Positions 54,863 through 63,087 of a DNA stretch of 64,000 nucleotides are shown here, in pieces. Source of the stretch: Zobellia barbeyronii (lineage in GTDB: Bacteria; Bacteroidota; Bacteroidia; Flavobacteriales; Flavobacteriaceae). Within the stretch, counting starts at the first letter, position 1; every line of letters starts with the position of its first letter. A program made the position numbers and the translations under genes. The stretch spans positions 682,001 to 746,000 of the forward strand of contig NZ_JACATN010000002.1 of assembly GCF_018603515.1 (NCBI RefSeq), written 5' to 3'. Under the pieces are notes generated by a model. It was not told the origin of the DNA. It was given only the letters and a program-made list of their open reading frames with translations, and did not search any database.

Positions 54863-55856
54863 AACCTTGCACAGGTTTATAGCCTTTATAGGTATAAGTC
54901 TCTACACTACGATTTCTTACGGAAACGATAACCCAAAAGCAATTGACCCAACCCCAACCGAATGTGCAAACCATCTTCATTATGAAGGTGAGTATTTTGA
55001 TTTTTGCGATACCTGTGGTTGTGGTAGTAGTGGCGGCAGTATGGGCTACGGCACAGGATTGAACAATAATTTTATAGGCTTGCGATACATAGGTCAAGAG
55101 TACCGTTCTAGAGACGGAATTTTTGCCGACTCGCCCTGGATAACCGAAAATTTCAATACCGTACAGGCTTGGGCCAATATTCCTGTTACTAAAAGGGCTG
55201 TTCTAAATGTTATTGTTCCCTATCAATTTCACAACAGAATATTGCCGGATAATACAGAACAAAACATAAATGGTATAGGCGATATTAGCATACTAGGATA
55301 TTACAACCTACTTAAAGCTAGACCAGATAGCGTGGTAACCATTAAGCCGGAACATTATCTACAATTAGGTGGTGGTATTAAGATGCCTACCGGAAAATAT
55401 GATAAAGACAACAATGAAGGAAGCGTAAACCCCAGTTTTCAATTGGGTAATGGTAGTTGGGATTATATTTTAGCTATGAACTATGGCTTTACCTATAGAA
55501 ATTGGGGTGTGAGCGCTATGGCCAATTATACCATCAAAACTAAGAATCCAAAAAACTATCAATTCGGAAACCAATTGAATTTGGGTATTAATGCCTTTAA
55601 AACGTATTACGTTTCAGACTTTGCCATTACACCAATTATAGGTGTAGCCGAAGAAATATACGGCACCAATCAAGAACTAGGTTTTAATATTGCTGATACC
55701 AAAGGTGATATTTTCTTAGGTAAATTAAGTGTGGAGGCTAGCTACAATAGATACGCGTTAGGCCTAACTGGAATGCTACCCATTAGTCAAAATTTAAATA
55801 GTGACAAAGTAGAACTTCGTAATAGGCTTTCGGTCTATTTGAATATCAATTTATAG
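54837..55856 (+). CDS. outer-membrane barrel-like protein with CDTCGCG motif
   Basis: A 339-aa exported protein overlapping the peroxidase gene. After the leader (ISLYTTISYG) a short region carries FCDTCGCG at residues 56-63 with Cys57, Cys60 and Cys62, then SSGGSMGYGTG; a beta-barrel of about 12 strands follows (VPYQFHNRILPD, YLQLGGGIKMPTGKYDKD, VSAMANYTIKTKNP), ending in RLSVYLNINL. The Cys motif near the plug or mouth is suited to bind copper. Position with MbnP/MbnH genes suggests copper passage across the outer membrane; transport is inferred. Confidence 0.75.
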   Translation: MTNDLQNIRTLHRFIAFIGISLYTTISYGNDNPKAIDPTPTECANHLHYEGEYFDFCDTCGCGSSGGSMGYGTGLNNNFIGLRYIGQEYRSRDGIFADSPWITENFNTVQAWANIPVTKRAVLNVIVPYQFHNRILPDNTEQNINGIGDISILGYYNLLKARPDSVVTIKPEHYLQLGGGIKMPTGKYDKDNNEGSVNPSFQLGNGSWDYILAMNYGFTYRNWGVSAMANYTIKTKNPKNYQFGNQLNLGINAFKTYYVSDFAITPIIGVAEEIYGTNQELGFNIADTKGDIFLGKLSVEASYNRYALGLTGMLPISQNLNSDKVELRNRLSVYLNINL

Positions 55857-55872
55857 CTTACTTTTTCACTTC

Positions 55873-55919
55873 AGGTCCTGTTTTCAATGTTTGATAGTCA
55901 TTGGGAGCAGGGCCTTTTT
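55873..55919 (+). terminator. candidate terminator after the copper-like locus
   Basis: AGGTCCTG (55873-55880) pairs with CAGGGCCT (55908-55915) with one wobble, loop 27, then a T tract. It marks the end of the four-gene run. Confidence 0.55.
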
Positions 55920-56104
55920 ATTTCTACTCTTTATTATCAACATTGATAAAAGCAACTAATTACTAAAACTGACTATAAGGCACAGTATACTTCTTTGCTC
56001 TTAACAGCTTTTTAAGAAGTATGATTTAAAGTTTTTGGTATATTTAGGGCTTTACCAATGCTAATTCAACTTGTTTTCTTAGAAAACGAAATCCCTAAAT
56101 TTTA

Positions 56105-56800
56105 ATGAAGAAAGTTCTACTAGGTTTAATTTTTCTATGCTCAATTTTAACCAATGCCCAAGAAACTGGCGAAAATAGTCTGGGTACATGGCATATGTAT
56201 TTTGGCACTAATAAAGTGTCAGAAAAATTCAGTATTCACACGGAAGGTCAGCTACGTTATTATGAACAAGCAGATAATTTTAATCAGCTTTTATTACGTA
56301 CCGGCCTCAATTACCACATTAACTCTGATGCCATAGTCACAATGGGTTACGGTTATATTACTACAGATGGTACTTTTGAAGAATTTCCCGATGAGACCAA
56401 TTCAAGAGAGCACCGCATTTTTGAACAGCTTATTCTAAAAAATAAAGTAGGTGAGTTTCTTTTTGAACACCGTTACAGATTAGAACAACGTTTTCTAGAT
56501 TTTGGGGAGACCACGGACACACAACATCGTGCCAGATACAGGCTGCAAGTAACGCTGCCGTTAACGGATATCTTTTTCTTGAATTTCTATGATGAGATTT
56601 TCTTAAACCTACAAGACGATGTTTTTGGACAGAACCGTTTATATGCCGCCCTTGGTGTGAACGTAACCAACAATCTAAGTGTACAGGCCGGTTATCTAAA
56701 AAATCATTTTCCTTCAGCAAATTTTGATCGTTTACAGATAGGTGTCACCTATAATCCCGACCTAAGAGGTATATTTAAAAAGAATGATAGCGGCAGTTAA
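56105..56800 (+). CDS. DUF2490 family outer-membrane protein
   Basis: A 231-aa exported protein (leader ends ILTNAQ). Features of DUF2490 are HTEGQLRYYEQADNFNQLLL, HRIFEQLILKN and FLFEHRYRLEQRFL, with repeated amphipathic strands and a closing GVTYNPDL near the end. These are small outer-membrane barrels of unknown role in Bacteroidetes. No clear partner; the next gene starts 38 bases after. Confidence 0.82.
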   Translation: MKKVLLGLIFLCSILTNAQETGENSLGTWHMYFGTNKVSEKFSIHTEGQLRYYEQADNFNQLLLRTGLNYHINSDAIVTMGYGYITTDGTFEEFPDETNSREHRIFEQLILKNKVGEFLFEHRYRLEQRFLDFGETTDTQHRARYRLQVTLPLTDIFFLNFYDEIFLNLQDDVFGQNRLYAALGVNVTNNLSVQAGYLKNHFPSANFDRLQIGVTYNPDLRGIFKKNDSGS

Positions 56801-56838
56801 CAGTAACTCTCATAACTATCTAATTAAAACCGGTACCC

Positions 56839-58059
56839 ATGAACCTTCAAAAAGTAAACTTTAAAAACAAGGACGGACAAGATTTAGTAGGTAGATTAGA
56901 ACTGCCTGCCAATAGACACCCGCATAACTTTGCCATTTTTGCCCATTGCTTTACGTGCACAAAAAACCTGACTGCAGTGCGTAATATCAGTAAAGCTCTA
57001 ACTGCAAATGGATTTGGAGTTTTACGTTTTGATTTTACAGGTTTAGGCGAAAGTGAAGGTGACTTTGCCGATACTAATTTTTCAGGTAATGTTGATGACC
57101 TTGTTGCCGCTGCAGATTATTTAGAGAAGAACTATAAAGCCCCTACCCTATTGGTTGGGCATTCGCTTGGTGGTACAGCCGTGATTTTTGCTGCGGGAAG
57201 AATCAATTCTATAAAAGCTCTGGCAACTATAGGTGCTCCATCAAATCCGGTTCATATAAAACATCTTTTAAAAAGTGGTATTCCAGAAATTGAAGAAACC
57301 GGAAAAGCAGTCGTGAATCTTAGCGGAAGAGATTTTACTATCAAAAAACAATTTTTAGATGATTTACAACATCAGCCTCTTGCCCAAATACTGGGTAAAC
57401 TGCGTAAACCTATCTTAATACTGCATTCTCCACAAGATGCAACCGTTGAAGTTAAGAATGCAGAAGAAATTTACCGTGCAGCACATCACCCTAAAAGCTT
57501 TGTTTCTTTAGATGGCGCGGATCACCTGCTATCTAATAAAAGAGACTCTTTTTATGCCGGCGAGCTTATCTCCGGGTGGGCCAAACGTTATTTAACGCTG
57601 GATACCGAAAAACAAGAAGAGCCTAAAACAAAACACCAAGTAGTAGCTAGTTTAGACCATGATGATGGTTTTTCTACCCAAATGAAAGTTGGTAACCATT
57701 TTATGACCGCAGACGAACCTATTGATGTGGGCGGTAATGATTTTGGGCCATCACCATACGAATTAGTATCTGCCGGTTTATCTGCCTGTACTGCTATGAC
57801 CGTACAGATGTACGCAAAACGTAAAGGATGGAAAATAGATAATATAGAAGTGCACACTAGCTATAACAGAAGCCACGCAATAGATTGTAAAGAATGTGAC
57901 CTGGATTCTGCTAAAATTGACACTTTTAAAAGAGAGATAAAACTAACTGCAGATTTAGACGAGAAACAGAAAAAACGCATTCTTCAAATTGCTGATAAAT
58001 GTCCGGTTCACAAGACCTTACATAATGAAACGCAGGTCATAACCACCTTAATAGCATAA
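56839..58059 (+). CDS. alpha/beta hydrolase-OsmC fusion
   Basis: A 406-aa cytoplasmic fusion. Residues 1-~255 form an alpha/beta hydrolase with nucleophile elbow GHSLGG (Ser near residue 109), Asp in HSPQDATV and His in GADHLLS. Residues ~270-405 form an OsmC/Ohr domain with Cys in AGLSACTAMTVQMYAKRKG and a second Cys in ADKCPVHKTL, the pair that reduces organic peroxides. A hydrolase acting on peroxidised lipid esters, then peroxide reduction, would be a coherent path; that is inference. Such fusions are known in Bacteroidetes and Proteobacteria. Confidence 0.9.
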   Translation: MNLQKVNFKNKDGQDLVGRLELPANRHPHNFAIFAHCFTCTKNLTAVRNISKALTANGFGVLRFDFTGLGESEGDFADTNFSGNVDDLVAAADYLEKNYKAPTLLVGHSLGGTAVIFAAGRINSIKALATIGAPSNPVHIKHLLKSGIPEIEETGKAVVNLSGRDFTIKKQFLDDLQHQPLAQILGKLRKPILILHSPQDATVEVKNAEEIYRAAHHPKSFVSLDGADHLLSNKRDSFYAGELISGWAKRYLTLDTEKQEEPKTKHQVVASLDHDDGFSTQMKVGNHFMTADEPIDVGGNDFGPSPYELVSAGLSACTAMTVQMYAKRKGWKIDNIEVHTSYNRSHAIDCKECDLDSAKIDTFKREIKLTADLDEKQKKRILQIADKCPVHKTLHNETQVITTLIA

Positions 58060-58132
58060 GCGATTCCCAATTTTACTTTAAAGAACTACAATCGTGGAGG
58101 TTTTTATGTGTTAAAATCATCTTATAGTCAAG

Positions 58133-58162
58133 TTGATATGGCTATAAGAATGTTTAACTTTG
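58133..58162 (+). promoter_or_regulatory. promoter of the YceI lipoprotein gene
   Basis: TTG (58133-58135) and TAACTTTG (58155-58162) are separated by 19 bases, matching the Flavobacteriia consensus TTG-N17-23-TAnnTTTG. The start codon follows 28 bases later. This is the best two-box promoter seen in the window. Confidence 0.7.
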
Positions 58163-58190
58163 AGGCGAAACCTAAAAATTCACAGGGAAC

Positions 58191-58829
58191 ATGAAAAAAA
58201 TTAAACTTATAGCCCTTGGGCTACTGTTAGTTGGTGCTTTTAGTTGTAAAGATGCCAAAAAAGAAAACGCAGAACAGAGTACAGAAGCACAAGCTGCAAC
58301 GGAAACGTATAGCTTGGTACAAGACTCTACAAAAGTTAGCTTTACTGCCTATAAAACAACTGATAAGTTACCGGTTGGTGGTCAGTTCAAAAAAATAAAC
58401 ATTACTAAAGCTGGCGAAGGCGATACTGCTCTTGAAGCTTTAAACGGAACTGAATTTAGTATTCCTGTAAGCAGTTTATTTACAAACGATGCTACTGGAA
58501 CAAGAGACCCAAAAATTTTGGAATTCTTCTTTGGTGTAATGGACAACACAGAACTTATTTCAGGAGTATTTAAGGTTGAAGCAGATAATACATGTTCTAT
58601 TGATGTAACCTTAAACGGTAAAACTGAAAACATAGCACTTTCTCACAAAGCTGTTTCTGATAACGCACTTACTTTTGATGGTGTTATGGAACTTGAAAAC
58701 TGGGATGCTCTTGATGCTGTTGCTTCAATAAACAAAGCTTGTGAAGCGTTACACACTGGTAAAGATGGTGTTAGCAAAACATGGAGCGATGTTGCTGTTC
58801 ACGCAGAAGTATTACTTCAAAAAAACTAG
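58191..58829 (+). CDS. YceI family lipoprotein
   Basis: A 212-aa lipoprotein (lipobox GAFSC). The YceI lipocalin-like fold is seen in SVQD-like opening LVQDSTKVSFTAYKTTDKLP, VGGQFKKINI and CSIDVTLNGKTENIAL. YceI proteins bind polyprenoid or other amphiphilic molecules in the periplasm. It has its own promoter and a terminator, so is a single-gene unit upstream of the superoxide dismutase gene. Confidence 0.88.
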   Translation: MKKIKLIALGLLLVGAFSCKDAKKENAEQSTEAQAATETYSLVQDSTKVSFTAYKTTDKLPVGGQFKKINITKAGEGDTALEALNGTEFSIPVSSLFTNDATGTRDPKILEFFFGVMDNTELISGVFKVEADNTCSIDVTLNGKTENIALSHKAVSDNALTFDGVMELENWDALDAVASINKACEALHTGKDGVSKTWSDVAVHAEVLLQKN

Positions 58830-58873
58830 AATTTTAGAGAGAAGACGTTAAGTCTCATCAATAAATTCCAATT

Positions 58874-58917
58874 AAAAAATCCACTTATCAATCTAATTTG
58901 ATAGGTGGATTTTTTTT
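58874..58917 (+). terminator. intrinsic terminator of the YceI gene
   Basis: AAAAAATCCACTTATCAA (58874-58891) pairs with TTGATAGGTGGATTTTTT (from 58898) with wobbles and ends in a T tract. Confidence 0.9.
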
Positions 58918-58974
58918 GTACCCTCTCTTTTTTGACGCAATGAAAGAGAATCATGCCGCATACGCTAATACGGG

Positions 58975-59005
58975 TTGAAAGAGCCTAAATTTCTTATTAC
59001 ATTTC
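58975..59005 (+). promoter_or_regulatory. candidate promoter of the superoxide dismutase gene
   Basis: TTG (58975-58977) and TACATTTC (58998-59005) lie 20 bases apart; the -7 box deviates from TAnnTTTG at its last base. ATG is 25 bases downstream. Confidence 0.4.
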
Positions 59006-59030
59006 ACCTAAATCTTAAAACATCAGTATT

Positions 59031-59639
59031 ATGAAAAATATAAAAATAGGAGCACTAGCGATATTCGCAATGGCTATGGTAAACTGTAAAGAAACCAAAA
59101 AGAACGCAGCCGAAACAACAGATGGCCTGAACAACAGCGTGGACCAAATTGAATCAAACGTTAATGAAATGAAAGACGATGTTATGGGCGAGACCCTTAC
59201 CGTAATGATGACTTCCAAAAGCGATAGTGACATGAACGGCGAGATTACTTTTACCCAAACAGATGGTGAAGTTGATATGAAAGCAGTTTTTACTGGTCTG
59301 GAAGAAGGTTCACATGCTATTCACTTACACGAAAATGCCGATTGCTCATCTGACGACGGTAAATCTGCAGGTGGACATTGGAACCCAACGGACGAGCCTC
59401 ATGGGAAATGGGGAGCAGAAGAAGGATACCATAAAGGTGACATAGGAAACTTCACAGCTGATGCAGATGGTAATGCTACGGTTGAATTTTCTACGGACGA
59501 ATGGTGTATGGATTGTGATGATGAAAATAAGAACATTATAGGTAGATCAGTAATCGTACATAAAGGTCAAGATGATTTTACTTCTCAACCAAGTGGAGAC
59601 GCTGGTTCAAGAATAGGCTGTGCCGGTATTACCAAATAA
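59031..59639 (+). CDS. sodC: Cu/Zn superoxide dismutase lipoprotein
   Basis: A 202-aa lipoprotein (lipobox AMVNC) of the SodC family, which disproportionates superoxide in the periplasm. Metal ligands are recognisable: HLHE in SHAIHLHENADC, AGGHWNP, HGKWG, GYHKGD and the last His in VIVHKGQDDF; the disulfide pair is in NADC and RIGCAG. A coiled-coil-like linker follows the lipid anchor (NNSVDQIESNVNEMKDDV). Unusual is an extra Cys pair in EWCMDCDDENK, absent in E. coli SodC, which may bind a metal. Confidence 0.92.
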   Translation: MKNIKIGALAIFAMAMVNCKETKKNAAETTDGLNNSVDQIESNVNEMKDDVMGETLTVMMTSKSDSDMNGEITFTQTDGEVDMKAVFTGLEEGSHAIHLHENADCSSDDGKSAGGHWNPTDEPHGKWGAEEGYHKGDIGNFTADADGNATVEFSTDEWCMDCDDENKNIIGRSVIVHKGQDDFTSQPSGDAGSRIGCAGITK

Positions 59640-59662
59640 TATAACATTTACACTTTAACTTT

Positions 59663-59689
59663 AAAAACCGCTTTCTGGAGCGGTTTTTT
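59663..59689 (+). terminator. intrinsic terminator after the superoxide dismutase gene
   Basis: AAAAACCGCT (59663-59672) pairs with AGCGGTTTTT (59679-59688), loop of six, T tract. Confidence 0.88.
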
Positions 59690-59718
59690 CTATCTTTAAC
59701 AGAATCACTAAAGAAAAT

Positions 59719-60267
59719 ATGGATTTAGATACATTGGTTGTTCGCTTCCAAAAAAAGGACATCCTAGCTTTTGAGAAGCTCTACGACATGTATTGGGAAA
59801 ATATCTGCGGCGTTGTTCATACTATCGTGAAGGACAAAGGCTTGGCCGAAGAAATTTCTCAAGATGTCTTTGCTAAAATCTGGAATAATTCAGACAGCTA
59901 TAACCCTTCTAAAGGGCGATTTTTTACGTGGATTCTAAATATTGCCCGTAATGCGGCAATCGATAAAGTGCGATCAAAATCCTTTAAAGACCAAAAAAAG
60001 AACCTGTCTGCAGATTACTTCGTAGGTATTCTAAACAGGCCGGATAGTACCGAAGAAAGCAAAGAAGAAATAGATACTTCCGCACTGAAAAAATTAGTAC
60101 TCAACCTAAAGGAAAAATGTCTTGAAATTATTGAAATGCTTTACTTTAAGGGATACACCCAGACAGAAGCATCTCAGGAACTAGATATTCCACTAGGTAC
60201 CGTAAAAACAAGAAATAGAAGCTGTATTTCTCAACTACGGAAAAATGTTACGTTAGAATGGAAGTAG
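59719..60267 (+). CDS. ECF-type sigma factor (sigma-70 family)
   Basis: A 182-aa ECF factor. Region 2 has AEEISQDVFAKIWNNS and FTWILNIARNAAIDKVRSK, region 4 has LKEKCLEIIEMLYFKGYTQTEASQEL with IPLGTVKTRNR as recognition helix. It is the SigK-type group that pairs with RskA-like anti-sigma proteins, here encoded by the next gene with a 10-base overlap. The regulon may include envelope or oxidative stress genes, in view of the superoxide dismutase before it, but this is inference. Confidence 0.92.
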   Translation: MDLDTLVVRFQKKDILAFEKLYDMYWENICGVVHTIVKDKGLAEEISQDVFAKIWNNSDSYNPSKGRFFTWILNIARNAAIDKVRSKSFKDQKKNLSADYFVGILNRPDSTEESKEEIDTSALKKLVLNLKEKCLEIIEMLYFKGYTQTEASQELDIPLGTVKTRNRSCISQLRKNVTLEWK

Positions 60268-61061
60268 ACAAATACATAGCATCGGGAATTTTGGAACTCT
60301 ACGTAGCGGGAACGCTCACGGAAGAACAAAATGTGGAAGTATTTCAGTATGCTCGCGAGTACCCTGAAATACGAGAAGAGATTTTGGCTATAGAAGCATC
60401 TATTTTGGAGTTGACCAAATCGGTTGCTCCCAAAATGGCCAAAAGAAAAGGATTTGACGACGTTAAAGTTCGTATTGGAGAAAGAAAAGATGCTAAGGTT
60501 GTTCAGTTTCCTAAAGAGAAATCTAATTGGAGTACATATACAGGTTGGGCCGCAGCTATTTTATTGGGTGTTGGTGTTGCGTGGTTCTATAATGAAAACA
60601 CACAACTTAAGTCAAACATTAATGTTGTTGAACAACAGAAGCAAATCTTGGAACAACAAATTTTTGAAGCCCGCGGGTCATTGGCAAGCAGCAACGAATT
60701 GTTGGACAACTTAAGAGATAAAGACATAACCTTAACTCCGTTAGGCGGCCAAGAGGTATCCCCTACTTCATATGCAAAAGTATATTGGAACAAAAAGGAA
60801 GACAAGGTTTATATAGATGCCCAAGGATTACCGGAACCACCAGATGGTATGGTATACCAAGTATGGTCTCTTAAGCTAGACCCTTTAACACCAACAAGTA
60901 TGGGTCTTTTGAAAGATTTCATTGAAGATGAAAACAAAATTTTTACACTGGATAATCCAAATGAAACGGAAGCTTTTGGTATTACACTTGAGCCTGCGGG
61001 TGGTAGTGAATCACCAAATCTAGAACAACTATATACCTTAGGAGCAGTTGCTTCTTCCTAA
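60258..61061 (+). CDS. RskA-like anti-sigma factor, membrane-bound
   Basis: A 267-aa protein overlapping the sigma gene by 10 bases. The N-terminal ~80 aa form the sigma-binding part but without the zinc motif H-x3-C-x2-C. One span (GWAAAILLGVGVAWFY near 96-111) is followed by a short coiled coil (NVVEQQKQILEQQIFEAR) and a periplasmic RskA C-terminal domain (YWNKKEDKVYIDAQGLPEPP, YQVWSLKLDPLTPTSMGLL, FGITLEPAGGSESP). The pair is a classical trans-membrane signalling unit; the signal is unknown. Confidence 0.9.
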   Translation: MEVDKYIASGILELYVAGTLTEEQNVEVFQYAREYPEIREEILAIEASILELTKSVAPKMAKRKGFDDVKVRIGERKDAKVVQFPKEKSNWSTYTGWAAAILLGVGVAWFYNENTQLKSNINVVEQQKQILEQQIFEARGSLASSNELLDNLRDKDITLTPLGGQEVSPTSYAKVYWNKKEDKVYIDAQGLPEPPDGMVYQVWSLKLDPLTPTSMGLLKDFIEDENKIFTLDNPNETEAFGITLEPAGGSESPNLEQLYTLGAVASS

Positions 61062-61081
61062 CAGAATTATCACTTAAACTT

Positions 61082-61116
61082 AAAAGAGCTTTACATTAAG
61101 ATGTAAAGCTCTTTTT
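61082..61116. terminator. bidirectional terminator
   Basis: AAAAGAGCTTTACAT (61082-61096) pairs with ATGTAAAGCTCTTTT (61101-61115), loop TAAG, A and T tracts both sides; it serves the anti-sigma gene and the convergent VOC gene. Confidence 0.93.
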
Positions 61117-61155
61117 ATTTGTATCCCTTGGTTAGTCTAAAAGACCAAAAACGAC

Positions 61156-62202
61156 TTATATATCTTTTTTCACCTTATGAACCGCCATTAATTTAACCAT
61201 CCACTTTGGCAAGGGTTTTTGCGGATTCCGTGTTTTTAAATTTATAAATACACCCAACTTCTTAAAAACAGGAACGCGGTGGGTTTCTACTAATTCAATT
61301 AATGTTCCGTCTGGATCTTCCATATAAGCAAACCTTCCTGCAGCGTCACCCATATCAAAACTATTGGCGCTGTCTACCGTAAAAGAATGACCTGCTTCTT
61401 TTGCCTCATCCCTTAGAAAATTTAAACCAGAGACATCAAAACAAAGGTGTATAAAACCCAAATCTCCCCAAAGTCTATCTTTAAATATCGTATTCGGAAC
61501 TCTGTCTAGTGCTTGTATCAATTCTATTTGAGACGGACCATAGAGCTGTCCAAAACCACCTGAGTGTCTATTACTTCTTGTTAGCAAAACTCTCCTAAAA
61601 TTATTACCATGTCCATTTGATAACTCCTCAAAAACACCAGAAGAATCACTTACAGCAGTATCATACCCCAATAATTTATTATAAAAATAGAGTGAAGCAT
61701 CCATATCAGAAACACCAATTATAACACCTAATATGCCTCCGGAGTCTCCCTCATTTTTGACAAACTTGTACTGTTCATCAACCAATTGTACTTGGTTTCC
61801 CCACGGGTCCTTAAAATAGAAATGACTTCCCTGATGTATCTCCGAAAGCTCGGTTATATTGGAATCACATAGTGCTTTATGGATTTCATTTATATTAGCA
61901 GAACGGATTTTAATCGCGTTAATTCCCAAATCACCAAATTGAACGGGATGTATTGGTGGTTGTGGTTTTCGGTTTTTAAACTGCCAAATTTCAAGTCCAC
62001 CGCCACCTGCCATATTCAAGGCTAAAATTGCCTGCCGTTGTTCTGCGTTACCCGCAGTATATTGCGTCATTAGATTAGCAGTGGCCAAATCATTAAAAAC
62101 CATAATATCAAAACCCAAATGGGCTCGGTACCAATTAAAAACAGCTTTTACGTCTGTAACGCCAATACCTATCTGTTGAATTCCGTTTATGATTTTATGC
62201 AT
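61156..62202 (-). CDS. two-domain VOC family protein (glyoxalase/dioxygenase fold)
   Basis: A 348-aa cytoplasmic protein with two VOC repeats: GIQQIGIGVTDVKAVFNWYR near the start, LGVIIGVSDMDASLYFYNK near residue 155, GFIHLCFDVSG and EDPDGTLIELVE near the end. The metal residues could be His in FIHLC and Glu in LIELVE, but the set is not certain. It begins 10 bases after the glycosyltransferase gene on the same strand, so they form an operon. Substrate unknown; extradiol dioxygenase or lyase roles cannot be separated. Confidence 0.85.
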   Translation of the reverse strand: MHKIINGIQQIGIGVTDVKAVFNWYRAHLGFDIMVFNDLATANLMTQYTAGNAEQRQAILALNMAGGGGLEIWQFKNRKPQPPIHPVQFGDLGINAIKIRSANINEIHKALCDSNITELSEIHQGSHFYFKDPWGNQVQLVDEQYKFVKNEGDSGGILGVIIGVSDMDASLYFYNKLLGYDTAVSDSSGVFEELSNGHGNNFRRVLLTRSNRHSGGFGQLYGPSQIELIQALDRVPNTIFKDRLWGDLGFIHLCFDVSGLNFLRDEAKEAGHSFTVDSANSFDMGDAAGRFAYMEDPDGTLIELVETHRVPVFKKLGVFINLKTRNPQKPLPKWMVKLMAVHKVKKDI

Positions 62203-62211
62203 GCTAAAAAA

Positions 62212-62922
62212 TTAGGTGTTCTGCTGATAAGGCATTTTGAGAAGTTTGTTATGTATGGATTTCAGTGTTTCCGAAGAAATCCCCATTTTAAATAAAACTA
62301 CAAGTAAGAAATTAGAAAGGTTCACGCGCAGGTATGAGTTACTTTCATACTTCCTTGCGGAAACAATCAAATCGTTATTTATAATTTTATAAGGTATTTT
62401 GTTTCTTTTCATTCGTTTGAAAAACTCAAAATCCTCCATTAGCGCTTGGTTTTCATCAAATTTTCCAAGATTCTCAAAAGTTTTCTTTTTAATGAAAAGA
62501 CACTGGTCTCCTCCTCCTGTGAAAATACCATCCTTAGCTGTAAAGGAAGCATTTATATCCAACCAAAAACTTTCCTTATCAAATCGATACGAGAAAAAAC
62601 CAGCCTCGTAATCCTCATTTAAAGTCTTTTCTATATCATTTAGAAAAGAAACAGGTGGTCTCACATCTGCATGCAAAAAGACCAACACGTTACCCAAAGC
62701 CATAGATGCCCCCGTATTCATTTGTACAGACCTTCCTTTTCCTTGGCATTTAACGAATTTAACATTAGGTGCCACCTCTAAATTTTCAGAACCATCTGTA
62801 CTACCACAAGACAACATAACAAGTACTTCAAAAACTACGCTACTAGCTTCAGAATTAAGCATTGGCAGTAGTTGAGAAAGATTTTGTCTTTCATTGTGCG
62901 CAGGAATAATAATAGATATCAT
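62212..62922 (-). CDS. TIGR04283-type glycosyltransferase (arsenosugar-associated family)
   Basis: A 236-aa GT2 enzyme without membrane spans. It opens with MISIIIPAHNERQNLSQLL, has the donor-site phrase LHADVRPP and the family-typical stretches GGGDQCLFIKKKTFENLG, ALMEDFEFFKRMKR and SARKYESNSYLRVNLSNFL. This set matches TIGR04283, described as probable arsenosugar biosynthesis enzymes. The usual companions ArsS and ArsM are not in this window, so arsenic chemistry is open here. It leads an operon with the VOC gene. Confidence 0.85.
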   Translation of the reverse strand: MISIIIPAHNERQNLSQLLPMLNSEASSVVFEVLVMLSCGSTDGSENLEVAPNVKFVKCQGKGRSVQMNTGASMALGNVLVFLHADVRPPVSFLNDIEKTLNEDYEAGFFSYRFDKESFWLDINASFTAKDGIFTGGGDQCLFIKKKTFENLGKFDENQALMEDFEFFKRMKRNKIPYKIINNDLIVSARKYESNSYLRVNLSNFLLVVLFKMGISSETLKSIHNKLLKMPYQQNT

Positions 62923-63087
62923 AGTGTCTTTTAGAAATTCTTCAAGGGATAAATTAAAACTTTAATAAAGTTACCCTTGTCAAACACATCTACGTAACTT
63001 TAAAAGAAAGGTTTCAAAAAAAAATCGACAAAACCTCGGCATGTACTATTACGTATATAGCAATATTACAACTCTAAAGCATAATCC

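Noticed and set aside
54789-55097. Reverse frame of 102 codons rich in Thr/Ala across the overlap of the peroxidase and barrel genes
   Set aside because: The low-complexity TTTTT run is the reverse reading of the Gly/Ser-rich Cys motif region; no leader or family is seen.
52373-55856. Methanobactin biosynthesis locus
   Set aside because: No MbnB/MbnC-like proteins or a short Cys-rich precursor followed by such genes are present; only MbnP/MbnH-like members are seen.
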